50,618 nt of DNA from Bacteroidales bacterium. GTDB taxonomy: Bacteria > Bacteroidota > Bacteroidia > Bacteroidales > VadinHA17. The notes beneath the pieces are model-generated. The model saw only the letters and a program-made list of their open reading frames with translations. It was not told the DNA's origin and did no database searches. The DNA lies in the NCBI GenBank assembly GCA_021738535.1, contig JAIPBU010000028.1:1-50618 (forward strand), in the 5' to 3' direction. Below are positions 44,534-50,618 of this stretch, piece after piece; positions within the stretch are counted from its first letter, which is position 1; each line of letters opens with the position of its first letter. The position numbers and the translations under genes were made by a program.

Positions 44534-46013
44534 CCAGCTCCGCCAGCTCATCTTTCTTACCGTACAACCTCTCACTCAAATCCTTATCTTCGTATGCTGT
44601 AAGTGTGCCTATAATATTGTCTATTAATCCGGCCGGGAATACGCCATCTTTTTCGTAAACAGACCTTTGTTCACCCAGGTAAGCAGCAGATTCCCAGCAT
44701 GAAGCAGGAAGGGATTTCAGTTTTTCCCTGAAAGACCGGAATTCTTCGGTGAAGATATTACCGGAGGCATATAATTCATCTGCATATTTCACAGCATCGG
44801 GCATTTCCAGCCCGTGAGTAGTTGCAGTAACAAGTCCGGCAAGAAGAAGGTAGAGGTCAGCTGAACCATCAGGAGCCCTGAATTCTACTGTCTGCTTGCT
44901 GTCTGCCTGAGCAGGCTCACTATTATCCTGGGGATTGGCATCCTTTATCATATTTCCTGTGCCGGACCATCCAAGAGGGACCCTTACAAGTACTGACCTG
45001 TTACGGTCGCCCCAGCAAATATTCGTGGGTGCTTCCTGGTGGGGTACAAGCCTTAGATATGATGTGGGTATGGTATTACCGAAAGCAGTAAGTGATGATG
45101 AAAGATCAAGTATACCGGCAATCATCTTCCTGGCTGTTGCACTGATTTTTCCGTTCTCGAGCATGATATTCTTACCATCTTTTTCAAGCATCATATGAAT
45201 ATGCAAACCGTTTCCCGCTTTCCCAACTGTAATCTTTGGAGCAAAACTTATTTCAACACCAAACTCATATCCCAGCATTCGGAGTATCCACTTGGCAATA
45301 ACCATTTGTTCAACTGCCACATCCACCTCAACAGGTAAAAATTCTATTTCATGCTGCTCATAATTATCTCCTTCACTTGTAAAACAACCAACTTCAGAAT
45401 GGCCATATTTAATTGTGCAACCTGCCCTGGCACAAAGCTCGAGTGCCGTTACTCTTAATTCTTCAAATTTTGCAAAAGGCATGGTCTGGTGATACCCCTT
45501 CTGATCAAACATGGGATAAAGGTTATCCTCTGCCGACCTCACATAGTATTCAAGTTCCCCTAGTGCTTTCATCTCAAACCCTGTCTTTTCCCTGAACCTG
45601 GCATAGGCCTTTTTCAGTATATTTTCAGGTGCACTTTCAAGTGGGTTGCCCTTATAATCATAGAATGAGCACAATATCTCAAGTGTTGGGTTTTCAGTGA
45701 ATGGATTTACAAAAGCGGTGCGGTACCTGGGAATAACATACAGATCAGATGACCCTGCACCCACAAATGAGAAGAGGCTGGAACCATCAACTCTTTCACC
45801 GTTGGACAGAATACTCTCCAGGTGCTGCCGTCCCGAAAGAACAAAATTGAGCGTTTTGAGTTTTCCGTCTTCGGCAACATAACGGAAGTTAATCATTTCA
45901 ATATTCCTGGTCTCAACAAATTTTATAATGTCATCCTTTGTAAACTCATTGGCGGGCTTTTTAAGAAACTGCACCAATTCATTAGGATTAAGAAGGATAT
46001 CCTTATTCGTCAT
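44508..46013 (-). CDS. glnA: Glutamine synthetase (Bacteroidota GlnA type)
   Basis: Makes glutamine from glutamate, ammonia and ATP, the main ammonium-assimilation step. The 501 residues have the beta-grasp N-terminus (FVETRNIEMINFRYVAEDG) and GSSDLYVIPRYRTAF. The catalytic barrel includes ELEYYV, GNGLHIHMM, PHQEAPTNICWGDRNRSVLVR and EFRAPDGSADLYL. The closest match I recall is a Bacteroides GlnA of similar length. The ATG at 46013 is chosen because a consensus promoter lies between 46042 and 46072; a longer in-frame ATG at 46088 would be upstream of transcription. Confidence 0.93.
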   Translation of the reverse strand: MTNKDILLNPNELVQFLKKPANEFTKDDIIKFVETRNIEMINFRYVAEDGKLKTLNFVLSGRQHLESILSNGERVDGSSLFSFVGAGSSDLYVIPRYRTAFVNPFTENPTLEILCSFYDYKGNPLESAPENILKKAYARFREKTGFEMKALGELEYYVRSAEDNLYPMFDQKGYHQTMPFAKFEELRVTALELCARAGCTIKYGHSEVGCFTSEGDNYEQHEIEFLPVEVDVAVEQMVIAKWILRMLGYEFGVEISFAPKITVGKAGNGLHIHMMLEKDGKNIMLENGKISATARKMIAGILDLSSSLTAFGNTIPTSYLRLVPHQEAPTNICWGDRNRSVLVRVPLGWSGTGNMIKDANPQDNSEPAQADSKQTVEFRAPDGSADLYLLLAGLVTATTHGLEMPDAVKYADELYASGNIFTEEFRSFREKLKSLPASCWESAAYLGEQRSVYEKDGVFPAGLIDNIIGTLTAYEDKDLSERLYGKKDELAELVKKYLHCR

Positions 46014-46041
46014 TTTCGAAAATTTTGGGTTCAACGGATTC

Positions 46042-46072
46042 CAAATATAAAAATTTAGACTTTCGGAACAAA
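46042..46072 (-). promoter_or_regulatory. Consensus Bacteroidetes promoter of glnA
   Basis: On the minus strand TTTG (46069-46072) is followed after exactly 19 nt by TATATTTG (46042-46049), a perfect match to the Bacteroidetes -33/-7 consensus. The start site should be about 46,035, giving a leader of about 20 nt before the ATG at 46013. This is the best promoter in the window. Confidence 0.75.
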
Positions 46073-46145
46073 CAACTTTCATCATCATTAGCTGAAATAT
46101 ATTAATCCTGCGTAATAATGACCCTGCAGATCTTAAGAATTTTAT

Positions 46146-46153
46146 TATTTTTG
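46146..46153 (+). promoter_or_regulatory. Predicted -7 element of the lipoprotein gene
   Basis: TATTTTTG matches TAnnTTTG, 21 nt before the lipoprotein ATG at 46175. No TTTG at -33. Its position favours the ATG at 46175 over the in-frame ATG at 46118. Confidence 0.4.
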
Positions 46154-46174
46154 GAGATCAAAGCTCAAAGAAGC

Positions 46175-47476
46175 ATGAAAAGGTGGACATTTATTTTCAT
46201 TTCGATTCTTTTCCTTACCGGGTGCGGGAAAGAAAAAGGTATTGAGTATTTTACTGCGGAAAAAGCAGCTCACTATTTCTCGGAGGTTGAAAAGATATGT
46301 AAGGATGACGACGGCAAGCTTTGGGGTGAGAACCTGTACGGGCCAATACTCTTCATTGACACTAAAACACGCCGTCTTTATTCAAATGTACAGGATTCAC
46401 AGGGCATTCTTAAACCTAAGGGTGATATATTCACAGGCACCTATCCAAAGGAAGAGGTAATAAATTATGCCCGTGAGTTTGGAGGTACATTGTATGCCCT
46501 GGCTCCAGTACCCGATGAAGAAGACTATTACACTCTCACCTCCAGGTGTATTCACGGACTTTTCCATTGTTTCCAGATTGAAAAGGGCATTGATACACCT
46601 GACTATAAAACAAGGCACATGGGGGAACGTACTGCCCGCCTGCTATTGAAGATGGAGTGGAAAGCACTGGAAAGAGCAATCCGAAGTCCGGGCGAAGCAA
46701 GAAAACAGGCTGTGAGGGATGCCCTCGTATTCAGATCTGCCAGGCAGGAGATTTATCCTGATTACAAAAAGGATGAGAATAATTTCGAGAATTATGAAGG
46801 ACTGGCTTCATTTACCTACATGAAGCTTTGCACATCATCTGAAAAAGAATATCTCAGAAAGCTTCTTGATTATTATCATATGATTTATGACTTCCGTTCA
46901 TATACTTTCTCTTATGGCTTTGTACATGGCAATTTGTATGCATATTTGCTTGATAAAAAGGATTTTGATTTTTCAGGTATTGAGAGTCGTGACTTAGACC
47001 TTGGTGAGGCACTCAAAGACATATATGATGTATCGCTGCCTGAAATAAGCCGTGACATAGCGGGTAGTCTGGCCTTCAATTATGATATTGACATTGTAAA
47101 AAAGGAAGAAAAAGAAAGAGAAGAGCAACTCAGGGAGGGATTAAGAAGGAGAACAGCACCATTCATTGAGAGACCTATTGTAATACTCGAGCTTGAAAGC
47201 CCGAATTTTGCTTTTGAAGCAGAAGACACAGACCCTGTTGATACACTGGGGACAATTTACGAGACAATCAGAGTATCTGACAACTGGGGCAAGCTTGCCG
47301 TAGAAGAAGGAGGTTGCCTGCTATCACCGGATCTGCAGTTTCTCAGGATACCTGCAAAAAATGTTGAAAAGGAAAACCAACACATTACAGGCGAGGGATG
47401 GCACATAGTGCTCAATAATAACTGGGAACTTGTAAGGGTTGAAGAAAACTACTTCATCAGGGAGCTGATGCCGTAA
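46175..47476 (+). CDS. Lipoprotein resembling an HExxH protein but with Gly in place of the Glu
   Basis: A 433-residue lipoprotein; signal MKRWTFIFISILFLTGC with the Cys at residue 17. The middle has HGLFHCFQ (His127, His131), then, about 75 residues on, FENYEGLASF with Glu208. This matches the layout of zinc peptidases of the HExxH...E type (similar proteins read 'HE-x-FH-x-Q' and 'NEGLA'), except that the catalytic Glu next to the first His is Gly128 (codon GGA, one base from GAA). The two His and the downstream Glu remain. The C-terminal third (about 330-433) is a separate beta domain. The family is recalled by motif only. It converges on valS 3 bp away. Confidence 0.7.
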   Translation: MKRWTFIFISILFLTGCGKEKGIEYFTAEKAAHYFSEVEKICKDDDGKLWGENLYGPILFIDTKTRRLYSNVQDSQGILKPKGDIFTGTYPKEEVINYAREFGGTLYALAPVPDEEDYYTLTSRCIHGLFHCFQIEKGIDTPDYKTRHMGERTARLLLKMEWKALERAIRSPGEARKQAVRDALVFRSARQEIYPDYKKDENNFENYEGLASFTYMKLCTSSEKEYLRKLLDYYHMIYDFRSYTFSYGFVHGNLYAYLLDKKDFDFSGIESRDLDLGEALKDIYDVSLPEISRDIAGSLAFNYDIDIVKKEEKEREEQLREGLRRRTAPFIERPIVILELESPNFAFEAEDTDPVDTLGTIYETIRVSDNWGKLAVEEGGCLLSPDLQFLRIPAKNVEKENQHITGEGWHIVLNNNWELVRVEENYFIRELMP

Positions 47477-47479
47477 CTG

Positions 47480-50110
47480 TCATCGCTTTAATTCATCGAG
47501 GCGTACCTCAAGCGATCTGATTTTCTGCTCTGTATCTGATTTCTTTTTCTTCTCCATCTCAACCACTTTCATGGGAGCATTATTTACAAAACGCTCATTA
47601 TTCAGCTTCTTCATTACTGACTGAAGGAAGCCACGATTATATGACAGGTCAATCTCAACCTTTTTTATCTCATCTTCCTTGTCAACTTTATCGCCAAGGA
47701 CAATGTAATACTCAGTAATGCCTATCATCATGCTAACTGAATCTGCAGGTTTACTTTCAACTGTTTCAATGCCTGAGACATTAGCAAGCCTTTTAACTAT
47801 ACTGCTGAATGATCCTTCCCCATCGTCAGTATTACTGTTGACAAACAGGTCCAGACTATCCCTGTTAGGGATATTGTTTTCTTTCCTTATCTTCCTGATG
47901 GCAGTAACAAGCATTTTTGAATGATCAAAATCCCTGATCACCTGCTTTTTAGTCCTGCCGGTTTCAGGCATTTCAGACACCATCAGGCTCTCATTGTCTT
48001 TCCTGCTTTCCATCATATGCCATATTTCTTCTGTGATAAAAGGCATAAAGGGATGGATAAGATGCACCAGCCTGTCAAACAGCTTAATTGTTGCACTGTA
48101 GGTTGTGGTATCCACCGGCTTCCCATATTCCGGCTTTACTGCTTCCAGGAACCAGCTTGAAAAATCATCCCAGAAAAGCCGGTAGACTATCATCAGGGCA
48201 TCTGATATTCTGTACTTATCAAAAGCGTCATTATATTTTTTTAATGCCTCATTGAAACTGTTCTCAAACCATAGTACAGCATCCCGTGACCATTCGGGTT
48301 GATCGCAACTATCCTCCATCTTCCAGCTTTTTACGAGCCTGAATGCATTCCATATCTTATTGGCAAAGTTTCTGCCCTGCTCAGGCAGCGCATCATCATA
48401 AAGAAGATCGTTACCTGCCGGTGAACACAACAACATTCCCACACGTATGCCGTCAGCACCGTATTTATTGATCAGTTCAATGGGATCAGGTGAATTTCCA
48501 AGTGACTTGGACATTTTGCGCCTGTCAGCATCACGCACTATACCATGTAAATAAACATCACTGAAAGGTTTCTCTTCACGATATTCATAACCGGCTATTA
48601 TCATCCTGGCCACCCAGAAAAATAAAATCTCGGGAGCAGTTATCAGCGCATTGGTTGGATAATAATAGTTAATGTCATTGTTATCAGGTTCCAGTATGCC
48701 GTTAAAACATGTAATCGGCCATAGCCAGGAAGAGAACCAGGTGTCAAGTACATCCTCGTCCTGCCTCAGGTCTGATAACTCAAGAGTATTATTCCCCGAT
48801 TCTTTACGGGCAAGGGCCAGGGCATCACTTTCATTTTCAGCAACCACAAATTTACCTTTGCCGTAATACCACGCTGGTATGCGATGACCCCACCATAACT
48901 GCCTGCTAATACACCAGTCGCGTACATTTTCCATCCAGTGCCTGTAAACGTTTTTAAACTTTGGCGGGTAAATATTTATCTCTGAATTGCTTACTGCATC
49001 AAGGGCAGGTTTAGAGATATCTTTCATATTAAGAAACCACTGCAGAGAAAGTTTGGGTTCAATAACAGAATTTGTACGCTCTGATCTGCCTATCTTATTT
49101 CTATAATTCTCTGTTTTCTCCAATGCACCAGCGCTTTGCAAGAGTTTAACAGACAGTTCCCTGGCTCTGAATCTGTCCTCCCCGGTAAATAAGCCTGCCT
49201 CCTCACTCAAGGTGCCATCGTCATTGAAAATGTCAACAGAGTCAAGACCATGCCTCAGCCCTATTTCATAATCATTTAAATCATGCGCCGGTGTAATTTT
49301 AAGGCAACCCGTCCCAAACTCCATATCGACATAATCATCATAGATTACCGGTACTTCCCTGTCGACCATCGGCACTATAACCTTCCTGTCCTTCAGTCCT
49401 TTAAACCTCGGATCGGCAGGATTAACACATACTGCCGTATCACCAAGTATTGTTTCAGGTCTTGTTGTAGCTATGGTAAGGTAATCATCCGATCCAACAA
49501 CCCTGTATTTAACATAATACAGCTTTGAATCTTCTTCAGTATAAATAACCTCTTCATCTGAAACAGCTGTCTTTGCATCAGGGTCCCAGTTAACCATTCT
49601 AACACCCCGGTATATTAGACCTTTTGAGTAAAGATCAACAAAAACCTTTATAACAGAGCTGTACCTGTCTTCATCCATTGTAAAAAGTTTCCTGTCCCAA
49701 TCGCATGACGCACCAAGCCTCTTTAACTGTTCAAGGATAATTCCTCCATGCTTGTCTGTCCACTCCCAGGCATGCTCCAGAAACTCATCACGTGATATGT
49801 CTTTTTTTCCCACACCCTCCTTCTTGAGCTTTGCCACTACCTTGGCTTCAGTAGCAATTGATGCATGATCAGTACCAGGCACCCAGCAAACGTTCTTTCC
49901 CATCATACGCTGTCTCCGGACAAGCACATCCTGCAAAGTGTTATTCAGCATATGACCCATATGCAACACTCCCGTCACATTGGGAGGAGGGATTGTTATA
50001 ACATAGGGTTCCCTGTCGTCGGGCTGACTCTTAAAATAGCCATTTTTCAGCCAATGGTCATACCATCTTGATTCTGAGTCACCGGGTTTGTATTTGGAAG
50101 GTATATCCAT
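47480..50110 (-). CDS. valS: Valyl-tRNA synthetase
   Basis: Charges tRNA-Val with valine. The 876 residues are the normal length. The HIGH-type motif is seen in PPPNVTGVLHMGHMLNN, the editing domain in TTRPETILGDTAV, and the KMSKS loop in RKMSKSLGNSPDP. The C-terminal coiled coil ends LEVRLDELKR. The ATG at 50110 is chosen; an in-frame TTG at 50140 would add 10 residues and overlaps the predicted -7 element. The gene is followed closely by the convergent lipoprotein gene. Confidence 0.96.
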   Translation of the reverse strand: MDIPSKYKPGDSESRWYDHWLKNGYFKSQPDDREPYVITIPPPNVTGVLHMGHMLNNTLQDVLVRRQRMMGKNVCWVPGTDHASIATEAKVVAKLKKEGVGKKDISRDEFLEHAWEWTDKHGGIILEQLKRLGASCDWDRKLFTMDEDRYSSVIKVFVDLYSKGLIYRGVRMVNWDPDAKTAVSDEEVIYTEEDSKLYYVKYRVVGSDDYLTIATTRPETILGDTAVCVNPADPRFKGLKDRKVIVPMVDREVPVIYDDYVDMEFGTGCLKITPAHDLNDYEIGLRHGLDSVDIFNDDGTLSEEAGLFTGEDRFRARELSVKLLQSAGALEKTENYRNKIGRSERTNSVIEPKLSLQWFLNMKDISKPALDAVSNSEINIYPPKFKNVYRHWMENVRDWCISRQLWWGHRIPAWYYGKGKFVVAENESDALALARKESGNNTLELSDLRQDEDVLDTWFSSWLWPITCFNGILEPDNNDINYYYPTNALITAPEILFFWVARMIIAGYEYREEKPFSDVYLHGIVRDADRRKMSKSLGNSPDPIELINKYGADGIRVGMLLCSPAGNDLLYDDALPEQGRNFANKIWNAFRLVKSWKMEDSCDQPEWSRDAVLWFENSFNEALKKYNDAFDKYRISDALMIVYRLFWDDFSSWFLEAVKPEYGKPVDTTTYSATIKLFDRLVHLIHPFMPFITEEIWHMMESRKDNESLMVSEMPETGRTKKQVIRDFDHSKMLVTAIRKIRKENNIPNRDSLDLFVNSNTDDGEGSFSSIVKRLANVSGIETVESKPADSVSMMIGITEYYIVLGDKVDKEDEIKKVEIDLSYNRGFLQSVMKKLNNERFVNNAPMKVVEMEKKKKSDTEQKIRSLEVRLDELKR

Positions 50111-50137
50111 ATTTTTTATTGATAAAGTTACAGTCTG

Positions 50138-50145
50138 CAAAAATA
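50138..50145 (-). promoter_or_regulatory. Predicted -7 element of valS
   Basis: The minus strand reads TATTTTTG, a match to TAnnTTTG, 27 nt before the valS ATG. No TTTG at -33, so half-supported. Confidence 0.4.
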
Positions 50146-50202
50146 TGAATTATAATGATACCGTCTATTATAATAGCATGCATAATGCAGGGAGCAGGGA
50201 GG

Positions 50203-50243
50203 AAGATACAAGATACAAGATACAAGTACAGAAGATACAAGTG
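50203..50243. repeat. Heptamer microsatellite AAGATAC
   Basis: Three consecutive AAGATAC units (50203-50223), then AAGTACAG and a further AAGATAC at 50232. It lies about 60 nt upstream of the predicted valS -7 element. The 425 bp between valS and the right-edge gene hold only this array, the 32-bp tandem repeat, two hairpins and no gene I can support. Confidence 0.75.
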
Positions 50244-50285
50244 AGTTGTACAGGGAGGTAATTGTCTGTATATTAGGAGATGCAA

Positions 50286-50421
50286 GGTGGTACACCCGCC
50301 CACCGGCCTAATCCCCGGGTGGTGCCCCCGCCCTCTGGCCTAATCCCCGGGTGGTACACCCGCCCTCTGGCCTAATCCCCGGGTGGTACCCCGCCCACCG
50401 GCCTAATCCCCGGGTGGTACC
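50286..50421. repeat. 32-bp GC-rich tandem repeat, about 4.3 units
   Basis: Four consecutive units of 32, 32, 32 and 31 bp starting GGTGGTAC or GGTGGTGC, each with CGCCC(A/T)C(C/T)GG then CCTAATCCCCG, plus a partial fifth. The GGGTGG and CC(A)CC parts can pair as an imperfect hairpin. There are no spacers, so it is not CRISPR. A 22-bp core of the unit occurs alone at 23,646-23,667. Confidence 0.9.
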
Positions 50422-50436
50422 GGGGCTATTGTTATT

Positions 50437-50454
50437 CACCCCCGTCCGGGGGTG
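50437..50454. repeat. GC hairpin after the tandem repeat
   Basis: CACCCCCG and CGGGGGTG form a perfect 8-bp inverted repeat with a 2-nt centre. It lies 15 nt after the 32-bp array and shares its C/G-run style. It may be a degenerate unit or an attachment/termination structure; no T-run follows. Confidence 0.6.
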
Positions 50455-50507
50455 TCAAGGTAATCCCTTCTATAACGAGCTGGTGCCCACCCCTAAGAAA
50501 CTAGACT

Positions 50508-50534
50508 AAAAGTACTAAAATAAATTGTACTTTT
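50508..50534 (+). promoter_or_regulatory. Hairpin directly before the start of the edge transposase
   Basis: AAAAGTAC (50508-50515) pairs with GTACTTTT (50527-50534), 11-nt loop, and one more pair joins T50507 to the A of the ATG at 50535. The start codon is thus at the foot of the stem. Such leader hairpins limit translation of insertion-sequence transposases from read-through transcripts. Confidence 0.5.
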
Positions 50535-50618
50535 ATGTTAATGGTTAAACATCATCACAAACGGACAGCGCAGGAAAAAGAGAAGATCCTGCTGGACATT
50601 CAGAGGCTTGGAGTCGCT
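50535..50618 (+). CDS. Partial transposase-like protein (HTH start, cut by window edge)
   Basis: An ATG at 50535 (or 50541) opens a frame to the edge: MLMVKHHHKRTAQEKEKILLDIQRLGVA. The 'RTAQEKEKIL...LGV' helix resembles the N-terminal helix-turn-helix of IS3-type OrfA transposases (compare 'RTAEEKLxIL'). Only 28 residues are visible, so family and integrity are uncertain. The preceding hairpin at the start codon fits a transposase gene. Confidence 0.45.
   Translation, partial: MLMVKHHHKRTAQEKEKILLDIQRLGVA

Noticed and set aside
46014..46088. Longer glutamine synthetase start at 46088
   Set aside because: A consensus TTTG-N19-TATATTTG promoter lies inside that extension, so it would not be in the transcript.
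50286..50421. CRISPR array
   Set aside because: The 32-bp units are contiguous with no unique spacers and no cas genes are nearby.

Overview
The window is a chromosomal segment of a Bacteroidota bacterium, most likely of the Bacteroidales/Marinilabiliales kind. The evidence is a fused SecDF, a type IX secretion (T9SS) type B adhesin beside a PorP/SprF protein, beta-propeller and SpoIIE proteins, Bacteroidetes-type promoters (TTTG / TAnnTTTG, best seen before glutamine synthetase) and the near absence of Shine-Dalgarno sequences. No rRNA, tRNA or CRISPR array was seen.

Region 1 (1 to about 11.6 kb) looks like an acquired defence island. From the left it holds the edge of a zinc-ribbon protein, two unknown genes, a helix-turn-helix protein behind a perfect 18-bp dyad, and a complete type I restriction-modification operon (hsdM-hsdS-extra PD-(D/E)XK nuclease-hsdR). 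A HicA/HicB-like pair with an unusually large HicB-like partner follows, then a full-length TIGR02757-family gene. The resident TIGR02757 copy, coupled to lolD, is cut short exactly where the island ends, which suggests insertion in or next to that gene. Arginine codons are mostly CGN in the island (10 of the first 14 in hsdM) but AGG/AGA in the core genes (12 of 14 in era).

Region 2 (11.6-23.4 kb) is core envelope biology on the minus strand: tatA, a Ca2+/Na+ antiporter and a LolD-type ATPase; secDF with a clear terminator; a MacA-MacB-TolC tripartite efflux operon whose permease has no ATPase; and a phosphohexomutase. Upstream of the mutase is a 280-bp stretch of three different microsatellites plus one copy of a GC-rich dispersed repeat.

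Region 3 (23.7-27.2 kb, plus strand) is a ribosome/RNA cluster: an RluB-type pseudouridine synthase, era, der and a small lipoprotein.

Region 4 (27.2-38 kb, minus strand) is a tightly packed five-gene surface operon: a giant T9SS type B adhesin, PorP/SprF, a PD40/PKD protein, an unknown exported protein, and a beta-propeller/SpoIIE phosphatase. Gene spacing there is 0-22 bp and includes a TAATG junction. Upstream lie a 1226-aa NtrY-like histidine kinase and rlmH.

Region 5 (42.3-50.6 kb) holds a DUF4783-like gene, nadC and a YihY/BrkB protein on the plus strand, glutamine synthetase on the minus strand, a lipoprotein related to HExxH proteins but with Gly in place of the catalytic Glu, and valS. 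The right edge carries a heptamer array, a 32-bp GC-rich tandem repeat that matches the copy at 23.65 kb, and the start of a probable transposase behind a hairpin that touches its start codon.
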